This document shows, piece after piece, positions 1 through 8,551 of a DNA stretch of 52,276 nt (position 1 is the stretch's first letter; every line of letters starts with the position of its first letter). The position numbers and the translations under genes were made by a program. The notes below the pieces were generated by a model. It ran no database searches. It was not told where the DNA came from and was given only the letters and a program-made list of their open reading frames with translations. Source of the DNA: Corynebacterium striatum ATCC 6940 (GTDB taxonomy: Bacteria > Actinomycetota > Actinomycetes > Mycobacteriales > Mycobacteriaceae); contig NZ_GG667519.1 of the NCBI RefSeq assembly GCF_000159135.1, forward strand, positions 481,843 through 534,118, written 5' to 3'.

Positions 1-120
1 AACTCCACCCTGGAGCTGGAAGATTCCAAGGGACGCAAGTTCATCGTCCGCACTGACCGTGTGGTTTACGCAGAGATCGGCGTCGCCAAGGCACACGCCG
101 TCGGTTTTGCAGGTGCCTAA
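1..120 (+). CDS. DUF3107 family protein, C-terminal part
   Basis: The window opens inside this gene. The visible 39 residues run NSTLELEDSKGRKFIVRTDR and on to the end GFAGA, then TAA. A short beta-rich tail with a (V)YAEIG stretch and a terminal GFxGx is what the small actinobacterial DUF3107 proteins (Mycobacterium tuberculosis TB9.4 family) show. Their function is unknown. In mycobacteria this gene sits close to the DUF3152 gene, as here, which supports the call. The start and most of the protein lie upstream of the window. Confidence 0.8.
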   Translation, partial: NSTLELEDSKGRKFIVRTDRVVYAEIGVAKAHAVGFAGA

Positions 121-221
121 ACCTCGATACTCATGATGCGTTCGCGTTCATAGTGCCGCATCGACTTCACTAAGACTTCTGGCTTCTAGCTGCGTGAGTT
201 AGAGCATGAATTAGAGAAGGC

Positions 222-259
222 GCATCCCACAGCAGAGTAATTCCGCTCGAGTGGGATGC
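222..259. repeat. 9-bp perfect inverted repeat upstream of the DUF3152 gene
   Basis: GCATCCCAC (222-230) is mirrored exactly by GTGGGATGC (251-259) across a 20-nt loop. It may be the terminator of the DUF3107 gene (though no T-run follows) or a leader structure of the next gene. The right arm covers a possible ATG at 256, which is one reason to prefer the ATG at 280 as the start of the next gene. The stretch 121-255 holds nothing else I can name. Confidence 0.45.
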
Positions 260-279
260 AGAAGGTAATCTATTTCCTT

Positions 280-1233
280 ATGGAATTACCTGTGGATAAC
301 TCGCAACGCGCCCCACGTCATCCGCATCGTAAACCCGAACAAAGCAATTGGTTAGTAAGGTTTGCTCACGAATACGGCTGGTGGCGCGTTGTTGCGATCC
401 CCGTGATGATAGTGCTGACTATCTGGGTTATCGCAGACGTGATTGACGCGACCACAGGCACGGACGGCACTCAGGTCGCGCAGACCAGTCAGTCGCCGCA
501 GCCCGAGCCTTCCGAGAAGCTGGGCCCCGACCCAGCAGATGCCGGTGACATAAAGGCAGCCAAGGACCAACTTCCCGCAGGCGGTGACTTCACCGAAGCT
601 GGCGATGACACCTACCGTGATGCGGGTCCAGCCGGCGCACACGCAGGCAAAGGCGGCAAAACCGTAGTTCGCTACTCCGTGGAGATCGAAAACGGCGTTA
701 ACACTATTGCCTATGGCGGCGACTCCGCCTTTGCGGCTATGGTCGATGCCACCCTCGGTGATCCACGCGGTTGGACCTCAACCGGGGATTTCGAATTCAT
801 TCACGTTGCGGCCGACGATAAGCCTGACACGCGGATTCGGCTGACTTCTTTGGCCACGACTGCGAAGCTGTGTGGCGCGCAGCTCAACACCGAAACGTCG
901 TGTCATACCGGCATCACTGGAGAGTCCACGGTGAACCTCAACGAGTCCCGCTGGGTACGCGGCGCCGTTCCTTTTGAAGGCGACCTTGGCAATTACCGCC
1001 AGTACCTCATTAACCACGAATTTGGCCATGCAATCGGTTACGCTTCCCACCAGGCCTGCGGCGGCGAAGGCAAGCTCGCTCCCGTCATGATGCAGCAGAC
1101 GCTGAGCTTGAATAACGCCGAGTTGTACAGAAAGGACTCCAAAGAGATCTACCCTGATGAGGATGTGACCTGCGAGCCCAACCCGTGGCCTTATCCGAAT
1201 CCACGCATCAAGGATCCGCACAATCCGGAATAG
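280..1233 (+). CDS. DUF3152 membrane-anchored metalloprotease-like protein
   Basis: This is a 317-residue protein with a short basic N-terminus, one membrane segment at about residues 37-52 (VVAIPVMIVLTIWVIADVI), a Pro/Glu/Asp-rich linker and an exported domain. The domain carries HEFGHAIGYASHQAC near residue 247, a metzincin-like zinc motif, and several Cys (TSCHTG, QACGG, VTCEP) that may form disulfides. It is the actinobacterial DUF3152 family, a presumed extracytoplasmic zinc protease of unknown substrate. An in-frame ATG at 256 is also possible, but it lies in the arm of an inverted repeat. GAAGG at 261-265 is a somewhat distant ribosome site for 280. The third zinc-ligand His is one residue further along than in the classic HExxHxxGxxH spacing. 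It lies 10 bp before the next gene. Confidence 0.8.
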   Translation: MELPVDNSQRAPRHPHRKPEQSNWLVRFAHEYGWWRVVAIPVMIVLTIWVIADVIDATTGTDGTQVAQTSQSPQPEPSEKLGPDPADAGDIKAAKDQLPAGGDFTEAGDDTYRDAGPAGAHAGKGGKTVVRYSVEIENGVNTIAYGGDSAFAAMVDATLGDPRGWTSTGDFEFIHVAADDKPDTRIRLTSLATTAKLCGAQLNTETSCHTGITGESTVNLNESRWVRGAVPFEGDLGNYRQYLINHEFGHAIGYASHQACGGEGKLAPVMMQQTLSLNNAELYRKDSKEIYPDEDVTCEPNPWPYPNPRIKDPHNPE

Positions 1234-1242
1234 GAGAACCCA

Positions 1243-2022
1243 ATGTTGCTTCCCCCAGAACACGTGTTGTCCGCCTTCCACGCGGAGGCGAATTTCCGCC
1301 AGATCCGCGGCGAGGTCTTGGGTCCGGAATGGGACCACGGTATCAAGGTAGGCGACGTCGTCTATGCCCGTGCCAATGAATGGTCGGGGTGGTCCGCCAA
1401 GGTCCGGGAGAAGATGTCCTTAGCGGGTGCACGAGTCGTGCGTCCGGTGCTTACGACTGACGCACGCTATACCGCTGCTGGGTGGAAGGCCAATCAGTAC
1501 GTTCCTGGCCAGCTGCGCGGACGCGTTGATGAGACTGCGCAAATGGCGTTGCGTTTGGACGAAGCGATGTCAACCGTGCCTCTGCCCAACGTGGGGCAGC
1601 GCGACGACGTATTCGCACGTGCTGAGCGTGCCGCGTGGGATGAGACGGGGGAGGCCTATTCTGATGTTGACCTCGCAGGAATTCCGGTAGGTATTGCGCA
1701 CGTCGATGTTCTCGGAACCACCATCTTTGCGGATACAAATCCGCCTGCGCTTGTCGACGTCGTGCCATCCGCGGCGCCCCGTCCAGTTGGCTGGAGCGCC
1801 GCGCTGGTCATCGTCGATGGCCTCATCGCGGACGTTGTGGATGACGGCATCTGCAACCGCTTTGGGCACGTTCCAGGAATGTCCCAGCTTCTGCTGCGTG
1901 CCTCGGCTTATCGCCGTTACGTCAATAACCTGCACCCGCAGTCGAAGACGACCACGCGTTCGAACATTGAAAGGGTTGAAGCTCTGCTCGTGTCCAGGTC
2001 ATCTGAAATACTGAACGGGTGA
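1243..2022 (+). CDS. TIGR02569 family actinobacterial protein
   Basis: This 259-residue soluble protein matches the actinobacteria-only TIGR02569 family, single copy and of unknown function, that sits just upstream of the adnA helicase gene in mycobacteria and corynebacteria. Its features fit a degenerate kinase/aminoglycoside-phosphotransferase-like fold (N-terminal LLPPEHVLSAF, central HVDVLGTTIF, late ALVIVDGLIADVVDDGI), but I see no intact catalytic loop and do not assign activity. A good ribosome site, AGGAG (1232-1236), overlaps the upstream stop and stands 6 nt before the ATG. The stop overlaps the GTG start of adnA (GTGA), so the two are probably translationally coupled. Confidence 0.75.
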   Translation: MLLPPEHVLSAFHAEANFRQIRGEVLGPEWDHGIKVGDVVYARANEWSGWSAKVREKMSLAGARVVRPVLTTDARYTAAGWKANQYVPGQLRGRVDETAQMALRLDEAMSTVPLPNVGQRDDVFARAERAAWDETGEAYSDVDLAGIPVGIAHVDVLGTTIFADTNPPALVDVVPSAAPRPVGWSAALVIVDGLIADVVDDGICNRFGHVPGMSQLLLRASAYRRYVNNLHPQSKTTTRSNIERVEALLVSRSSEILNG

Positions 2023-5000
2023 GTTACGATCCCCGTTCTACCGCCCGCGCAGGCGTCGTCTTGCCGCCTTCCCCTCAAGTCCGTCTAGTCCCGCGTACTT
2101 CCCAGCGCAGCTCGCGTTCCTGGGATTTTCCGCTGCCTGAAACAGGCAGATGGCGCGTGACGGGTACGGCGGGTTCCGGTGTCTCGAGCCTGCTTGTCGA
2201 CGTTGTCTTGAACAAGCTGAGCTCCGGCGCTGACCCCTCGGGGATCTTGGTGGTCTCCACCTCGAAGGAATCTGGTTCGATCCTGCGGCGCGAGCTGGCG
2301 CAGCACTTGGAAGATTACGCGGCGCAGGCATCGATGGTGCGCTCGGTGCATTCCTTGGCCTTTGCACTGCTGCGGACAATCTCAGAAGAAGAGATTCGTC
2401 TCATCACCGGCGCTGAGCAGGATGCGGTCATCCGTGAACTGCTGGAGGGCCAAGCAGAAGAGAATCGTGGTAGCTGGCCCGCGGAGGTCCGCCCAGCCAT
2501 GACCTTCGTGGGGTTTGCCCGGCAGTTGCGTGACTTGCTGCTGCGCGCCATCGAGCGTGGCAAGGGCCCGCATGAGCTCATGGAGTTGGGGCAAAAGTAC
2601 CAGCAGCCTATGTGGACCGCGGCAGGCGAGTTCCTACTCGAGTACGAACGCACGCAGCAGCTGGCTGGTCTGCATTCTTACTCGGCAGCAGAGCTCGTCA
2701 ACGAGGTCTTGTTGCACTCGGAGTTGGTGGAGAAGCATCCGTGGCACACCATCATCGTGGATGATGCGCAGCTGCTGGACCCGACCTCGGGCAAGCTCAT
2801 CGAGGGGCTCTCTCGCAGCACAGAGCTGACTGTGGTGGCGGGGGACCCTGACCAAGCCGTCTTTGCTTTCCGAGGCGCCAACTCGGAGTTCTTGACCTCC
2901 TTCCCAGCGGAACATGAGCTGGTGTTGGAGGAACCGCGGCGTCGTCCAGCGCCTGCATGCATCAGCATCGTGGATTCGCGCTCGACCCTGCGCGACGTTG
3001 TTGCGGATGCTGTCCGGCGCCGCCATTTGGAAGATGAGGTGCCGTGGCGGGAAATCGCGGTGATTGTGCGTTCTACTGGTGACATTGGCCAGGTGCGCAG
3101 GACCCTCCTGGCGGCCGGCGTGCCGGTGCACATCAACCCCACGGACGTTATTTTGGCGGAGCAGCGCCTAGTCAAGTCTATTTTGCTGGCGCTGCGCGCA
3201 TTGGACCATGAGTTGAGCAACACCGAGTTGGAGGAGCTTGTCACGGGACCTGTCGGTGGTGCGGACCCGGTGACGTTGCGGCGCCTCATTCGTGGACTGC
3301 GTAGGTGGGCGCCGCAGTCCCGCGGCATCGATTCCTTGCGGGCGCTGTTGGAAGGCGAACTACCGGACTTTAGCGGTCTGCTTACCGAACGCGAACAGAC
3401 CATCCTGGAGCGTATCCGCTCGATCCTGGATGCAGGCCGTGCAGCACTGCGCGCGCAGGTCTCTATCGAGGAAACCCTGTGGGAAGTGTGGAACGCCACT
3501 GGCCTCGACGCGCGTTTGCAGGCCGCGGCCTTGCGCGGTGGTGCCACGGGCTCGCAGGCAGACCGCGACTTGGACGCGATGATGTCGCTCTTCGACGCGG
3601 CCGGTGACTATTCGGAGCGCCGTCCTGGTGCGTCCCTGGAGGCTTTCCTGCGGCATATCGAGGAACAGGAGCTACCTACGGGCGTGCGTGATCGCCGAAC
3701 CGCAATTCCGCAGGCGGTAGAGGTAATTACCGCGCACGGTGCAGTGGGACGCGAGTGGGACACCGTGGTTATTGCAGGTGCGCAGGAAGGAACCTGGCCC
3801 TCGTTGGGCGAGACCGGTTCCGTCTTTGGGCAGGAGGATCTCATCGACTTGCTGGATAAAGGCATCGCGCCGGGCACACCGGTGAGTCATGTGGCCAGCC
3901 GCTTGAGGGAGGAGCGCCGCTTGTTCCACGTCGCTACCACCCGTCACCGCAGGCGCCTGCTCATCGCAGCTGTCGACGCCCCCGAGGCCGCTGTGCCTGA
4001 GGAACCATCCCGCTTTGTGGGGGAGTTTGCGCTGAGCGGCTCTGTCGACGTTCCTGGTGCGCAGACGCGCCGGGAGGCAACCAAGCGCCTGCGTGCGGCA
4101 CAGTTGCCGCGGGAGCTCGGCCTTGCAGTCCCCGAACCTGCGCCGGTGTCGGTGCGTGCGGAACGCGAGATCGACCCACTCGATGTGGCTGTGCTTTCGG
4201 TGCCGTCCTTTGTGGCGCAGTTGCGTCGGGTTGTGGTGAGCGCTTCCAGCGGTGAGGCAGAGCGCAGTCAGGCAGCCCGCCAGTTGGCGCGCTTGGCTAA
4301 GGCAGGAGTACCCGGTGCCCATCCAGAGAGCTGGTGGGCTGCGCGTTCGGTGGCCACGGATGTCCTTGCAGACATGGAAGAGGCCGTGGCGGTGGGGCGC
4401 GTTTCGCCGTCTCGTGTCGAGGCCTTGCTGAATTGTCCGCTCAGCGCCATCTTGGGCAACCTCGCGGAAGAGGAGTCCACGCCGATGCACCTCATTCGCG
4501 GCACCATGGCGCATGCCTACCTAGAAGCGTTGGGCAGGGGAATCGAACCTGAACTGGGTAAGAAAATGGTTATGGAGGCTTTTGCTTCCATCGTGGATGG
4601 GCCCGGATGGAAGATGCGCAGCGATATGGCTGCCTTCGAGCGGCTTATCGACCGCACCCACCAGTGGGCTATGAACTCCGAGTCCTCCTTTGAGCTCATT
4701 GGCGTTGAGGTTCCCGTCTCCGTGGAAGTCCTGCCTGGCATTACCGTTGCTGGTTACATGGATCGCCTAGTCAAGGCTGGGGATGACTACATGGTGGTTG
4801 ACCTCAAGACGGGCAACAGCGCTGTGACCGCAAAGCAGGCCAAGGAAAATCCACAGCTGATGACGTATCAGTTGGCTTTGGAACGCGGTGAACTTGTCGG
4901 TGTTGTGGACGCAGACGACGCGGAAGCAGGGGAGAACCCCGGCTCTTCGCCGGTCATCCGTACTGGTGAAGGCTTGCCGCGTGGTGGCGGTGTATTGGTC

Positions 5001-5222
5001 TATCCCGCCCATGACAGCGTCAAGATCACAACGCGCGACCAAGCAGCGGTGCCGCCGGAAGAGCTTGCGGCCTTCGCCGAAAAGCTGCCGGCGCTCGTTG
5101 CAGAATTACATAGTGAGCGCTTGACCGCGCGCGAGAATGATTCTTGTGATCGCTGCGCTATTCGCTCTATTTGCCCAGTACAAGCCGAGGGAAAGCAGGT
5201 CTCTGATGAATTCGCAGTCTAA
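2019..5222 (+). CDS. adnA: AdnA-type helicase-nuclease subunit with degenerate motor
   Basis: This 1067-residue subunit belongs to the AdnAB complex, which resects DNA double-strand ends in actinobacteria. An N-terminal UvrD-like motor is followed by a C-terminal PD-(D/E)xK nuclease. The nuclease looks intact: GYMDRL near residue 912 and VVDLKTG near 926-931, with four Cys placed for an iron-sulfur cluster (LNC near 806, CDRC near 1043-1046, IC near 1052). The motor looks decayed. The P-loop is GTAGSGVSS with Val in place of the ATP-binding Lys, Walker B is DDAQ rather than DEYQ/DEAQ, and the TxHxxKGLEW motif reads HGAVGREWD. In mycobacteria the AdnA motor is known to be dispensable while AdnB drives translocation, so this is compatible with function. 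The GTG start overlaps the upstream stop; the 3' end overlaps adnB by 17 nt. Confidence 0.9.
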   Translation: MSYDPRSTARAGVVLPPSPQVRLVPRTSQRSSRSWDFPLPETGRWRVTGTAGSGVSSLLVDVVLNKLSSGADPSGILVVSTSKESGSILRRELAQHLEDYAAQASMVRSVHSLAFALLRTISEEEIRLITGAEQDAVIRELLEGQAEENRGSWPAEVRPAMTFVGFARQLRDLLLRAIERGKGPHELMELGQKYQQPMWTAAGEFLLEYERTQQLAGLHSYSAAELVNEVLLHSELVEKHPWHTIIVDDAQLLDPTSGKLIEGLSRSTELTVVAGDPDQAVFAFRGANSEFLTSFPAEHELVLEEPRRRPAPACISIVDSRSTLRDVVADAVRRRHLEDEVPWREIAVIVRSTGDIGQVRRTLLAAGVPVHINPTDVILAEQRLVKSILLALRALDHELSNTELEELVTGPVGGADPVTLRRLIRGLRRWAPQSRGIDSLRALLEGELPDFSGLLTEREQTILERIRSILDAGRAALRAQVSIEETLWEVWNATGLDARLQAAALRGGATGSQADRDLDAMMSLFDAAGDYSERRPGASLEAFLRHIEEQELPTGVRDRRTAIPQAVEVITAHGAVGREWDTVVIAGAQEGTWPSLGETGSVFGQEDLIDLLDKGIAPGTPVSHVASRLREERRLFHVATTRHRRRLLIAAVDAPEAAVPEEPSRFVGEFALSGSVDVPGAQTRREATKRLRAAQLPRELGLAVPEPAPVSVRAEREIDPLDVAVLSVPSFVAQLRRVVVSASSGEAERSQAARQLARLAKAGVPGAHPESWWAARSVATDVLADMEEAVAVGRVSPSRVEALLNCPLSAILGNLAEEESTPMHLIRGTMAHAYLEALGRGIEPELGKKMVMEAFASIVDGPGWKMRSDMAAFERLIDRTHQWAMNSESSFELIGVEVPVSVEVLPGITVAGYMDRLVKAGDDYMVVDLKTGNSAVTAKQAKENPQLMTYQLALERGELVGVVDADDAEAGENPGSSPVIRTGEGLPRGGGVLVYPAHDSVKITTRDQAAVPPEELAAFAEKLPALVAELHSERLTARENDSCDRCAIRSICPVQAEGKQVSDEFAV

Positions 5223-8200
5223 TCTTCTCAGCCCGGCAGAGCTTTCCACGGCCCTGGGCAAGGCGTTTCCGCCGACGCCGGAGCAAGCCAGGGTAATCGA
5301 GGGCGAGCTCGGACCAAAGCTCGTGGTGGCGGGTGCCGGTGCGGGCAAGACCGAGACGATGGCTTCGCGCGTGGTCTATTTGGTGGCCAACGGCATGGTG
5401 GCGCCGGAAAAGGTCTTGGGTCTGACGTTTACCCGCAAGGCCGCGCAGCAACTCGAGCAACGTATTCGCAAGCAGCTCATCAAGTTGCGTGACTCGGGAA
5501 TCGTGCAGCCTGGTACGGCCGCGGCCGAGGCTTTGGAAAATATCGCGCCAAAGGTTGCCACCTATGACTCCTACGCGGGTGACTTGGTGCGTGAATACGG
5601 TTTGCTCATGCCTGTGGAGCCGACAGCGCGCATCATTACCGATGCTGAGCGCTACGCCATCGCACACGACGTGGTGGTCAATTACGGCGGCAAGCTGTCG
5701 GCCTCGCAATCGTTGGGCCACGTGACGGATACCTTGCTCAAACTGGCGCAGGCCATGGACAACGGCTTGTTGGACCCAGACGAGATCCGCGAACATGCAC
5801 GGATTTTCACAGCCACCGCTTATGACCTAGAAAAAACTAGCAAGAATGGTCCGGAGTTTGCCAAAGAAGTCCAAAATTTCCTCAATAAGCAGCAGTTGCG
5901 CGTGGAGTATCTGCCACTGGTGGAGGCCCTCAAGGAAGAGCAGGCCGCTCGTGGCGTGATTACGTTCGGTGAGCAAATGGCTATTGCCGCGGCCTTAGCG
6001 GAGAGCCATCCGCAGGTGGGCGAGCAGCAGAGCCAGCGATTCAACGTCGTCATGCTGGACGAGTACCAGGACACTTCCCATGCCCAGCGCGTGTTGCTGC
6101 GCTCCTTGTTCGGCGGGGTCCGCCCCGGTGTTTCGGTGACCGCAGTGGGCGACCCTATGCAGTCCATTTATGGCTGGCGCGGTGCCACGGCAGAAAACCT
6201 TGCTGCCTTCGTTGAGGACTTTCCTCAAGCAGACGGTTCGCCGGCGCCGAAGGATCAGCTCACCATTTCGTGGCGTAACCCGCAGCAAACGCTGACGCTG
6301 GCTAACGACGTCGCCGGGCACCTGTTTGCGGAAACCGGCGGACCGCGCCCAGTTGATGAATTGTCGCCGCGCGATAACGCCCCAGAAGGCGAGGTGAAGT
6401 TGGCCTACTTCGCCAGCGAAAACGAGGAACGTGAGTTCGTAGCGAATCACCTCAAGTCGCAGCTGGATGCGTGCGAGGAACCGAGCCGCTTTAGCGCGGC
6501 GGTTCTGGTGCGCACCAACAAACAGTCGCCGCTCATTTCTCAAGCCTTGGATGCAGTCGGCGTGCCCAATGAAATCGTTGGTTTGGGCGGACTGCTTTGG
6601 CAGCCTGAGATCCAAGACCTCATTGCTGTAGCGACCATTCTCTTGCGCCCGCAGGACACCAATGCTGCCTTGCGCGTTCTCACCGGCCCGATGTGTGGGC
6701 TGGGTGTGAAGGATCTCAAGGAGCTGCTGGCTCGCCAACGCAATCTGGCGGGGGCAAGTGATGAATCCGCAGGCCGTCTTCGCTGGGAAGGCGGCGATCC
6801 TGTCGAGCACCTTGCCGCGCAGCTGGCTGAACTCACCAAGGAGGACACGAGCCAGGTCTTGGGCCTTGCCGACGCCCTCGCAGATTTGGGAGAGCGGGAG
6901 CGCTACAGCGCGGCTGGCCTTGCTCGCATGGAAGAGCTTTCAGCGAAGCTGCGTCATCTGCGTACCTACTCGCTGAGCAAGTCATTGAGCGATCTCTTTG
7001 CAGACATCGAGGCGATGTTCAATATTCGCACCGAGGTGCTGGCAAACGGACAGCTGGGCGGGACGACGCACCTTGATACATTCGCCGACATTGTCGCCGG
7101 ATTCCATGGGGACTCCTTGGGCGCACTTCTGGACTACCTCTCCATGGCGCGTGAGCACGAAGACGGACTGACCCCGGGCGAGGTTCCAGCTGTTGACGGT
7201 CGCGTGCAAATCATGACCGTGCACAAGTCCAAGGGCCTGGAGTGGAAGCACGTGTGCGTGCTACACGCTGACTCCAGCAGTTACAAGGCCCAGGCGGAGA
7301 CCTTCCTCACGCTCGTGGAAAAGGCGCCCACTGATGCGGACGTCATTGAGCTTGAGCCCGATGCTGTCAAGCGCTCGGCATTTGGAAAGGCCTGCGAAGC
7401 CTATAAAGAATCGGTCCGCCAGAACCAGCGGGAAGAGGCTGCTCGCCTGTTCTATGTTGCGATGACGCGTACCGAGTCCACCCTGACCGTTACTGGTTCA
7501 GGCACCAACCGCAAAGGTGGCAAGGCACAAAAAGGACCTTATGAATACCTGGAGCTGTTGCGCGAGAAACACTCGGACCTGGTCAGCCACTGGGACGTTC
7601 CAGCGACTCCTGAGGAGGCCGAGGCGCTCACCACCCTTCGTGAGGGCACGTTCCCGTCGCTGCGCGCTAACCCGGATGCGCTGCGCGGTGCTGATCTCGT
7701 GCTGGACGCAATGGAGGAGCTGCCGACATTGCGGGCGGGGGAGACCTTCGAGTTGTGGGAGCAAGAAGCCGGAGCCCTCATCGAGGAATACGCCGCGCTT
7801 AAGGCCCCTGTGGTTGATGTGGAGCTGCCGACTGAGCTGACCGCCTCCGACATGGTGTCTTTGAGCTCCGATCCCATTCAGTTCGCGCGCCGCCAACGCC
7901 GCCCAGTGCCCTTCAAGCCGAACGCCTACGCGAAGCGCGGTACCGCCTTCCACGCGTGGCTGGAGGAGCGGTTCGGTTCGCCAGCCTTGCTGTCTGAAAA
8001 CGAGCTGCCTGGTTCTGATGAGCAGCCAGAGCAAGACCTGGAATCACTAAAGGATGCATTCTTGAACTCGCCGTGGGCGCAGCGCACACCAGAATATGTC
8101 GAAGCACCCTTTGAAATCACCGTCGGTGAGTCGGTCGTCCGCGGCCGAATGGATGCCGTATTCCGTGAAGCCGATGGAACCTGGCTCATCGTGGACTGGA

Positions 8201-8415
8201 AGACTGGCCGTCCGCCTGCCGGTGCAGCGATGCGCGCCGCCGAGATCCAGCTCGCCGTCTATGCAGAGGCTTGGCGGCGAGTACATAAGGCGGAGAATGT
8301 ACGCGCTGCTTTCTTCTATGTCCGTGATGGTTATTTCTTCGAACCGCGTAATTTGCCCACTGGAAAGGAGCTAGTAGAACTCCTTGAATCGTCAGTTTCA
8401 GGTCAGGCGGGCTAA
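5206..8415 (+). CDS. adnB: AdnB-type helicase-nuclease subunit (lead motor)
   Basis: This 1069-residue partner of AdnA carries a full superfamily 1A motor: VAGAGAGKTETM (Walker A, near residue 43), VVMLDEYQDTSH (Walker B, near 284), AVGDPMQSIYGWRGA, MTVHKSKGLEWKHV and RLFYVAMTRTES. A C-terminal RecB-like nuclease has GTAFHAWLEERF, GRMDAVF and IVDWKTG (near 979-1000). It should supply the ATP-driven translocation that the decayed AdnA cannot. A GTG-initiated frame from 5137 would overlap adnA by 86 nt. I prefer the ATG at 5206 (MNSQSNLLSPAEL), which gives the usual short lead-in to the Q motif (PTPEQARVI) and a 17-nt overlap typical of coupled subunits. Confidence 0.93.
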   Translation: MNSQSNLLSPAELSTALGKAFPPTPEQARVIEGELGPKLVVAGAGAGKTETMASRVVYLVANGMVAPEKVLGLTFTRKAAQQLEQRIRKQLIKLRDSGIVQPGTAAAEALENIAPKVATYDSYAGDLVREYGLLMPVEPTARIITDAERYAIAHDVVVNYGGKLSASQSLGHVTDTLLKLAQAMDNGLLDPDEIREHARIFTATAYDLEKTSKNGPEFAKEVQNFLNKQQLRVEYLPLVEALKEEQAARGVITFGEQMAIAAALAESHPQVGEQQSQRFNVVMLDEYQDTSHAQRVLLRSLFGGVRPGVSVTAVGDPMQSIYGWRGATAENLAAFVEDFPQADGSPAPKDQLTISWRNPQQTLTLANDVAGHLFAETGGPRPVDELSPRDNAPEGEVKLAYFASENEEREFVANHLKSQLDACEEPSRFSAAVLVRTNKQSPLISQALDAVGVPNEIVGLGGLLWQPEIQDLIAVATILLRPQDTNAALRVLTGPMCGLGVKDLKELLARQRNLAGASDESAGRLRWEGGDPVEHLAAQLAELTKEDTSQVLGLADALADLGERERYSAAGLARMEELSAKLRHLRTYSLSKSLSDLFADIEAMFNIRTEVLANGQLGGTTHLDTFADIVAGFHGDSLGALLDYLSMAREHEDGLTPGEVPAVDGRVQIMTVHKSKGLEWKHVCVLHADSSSYKAQAETFLTLVEKAPTDADVIELEPDAVKRSAFGKACEAYKESVRQNQREEAARLFYVAMTRTESTLTVTGSGTNRKGGKAQKGPYEYLELLREKHSDLVSHWDVPATPEEAEALTTLREGTFPSLRANPDALRGADLVLDAMEELPTLRAGETFELWEQEAGALIEEYAALKAPVVDVELPTELTASDMVSLSSDPIQFARRQRRPVPFKPNAYAKRGTAFHAWLEERFGSPALLSENELPGSDEQPEQDLESLKDAFLNSPWAQRTPEYVEAPFEITVGESVVRGRMDAVFREADGTWLIVDWKTGRPPAGAAMRAAEIQLAVYAEAWRRVHKAENVRAAFFYVRDGYFFEPRNLPTGKELVELLESSVSGQAG

Positions 8416-8551
8416 GGTATTGAGCCGGTCCGGAAACCGAGTCATCGGGTCATCGCGGTCTATGCATTCTGTCCGCTGTGCAAAATCGTTTAGACTCGGA
8501 GAACCCCGGATCGCTCAACGAGGTAAGTAATAAAAGGAAGACAGAACTTCA

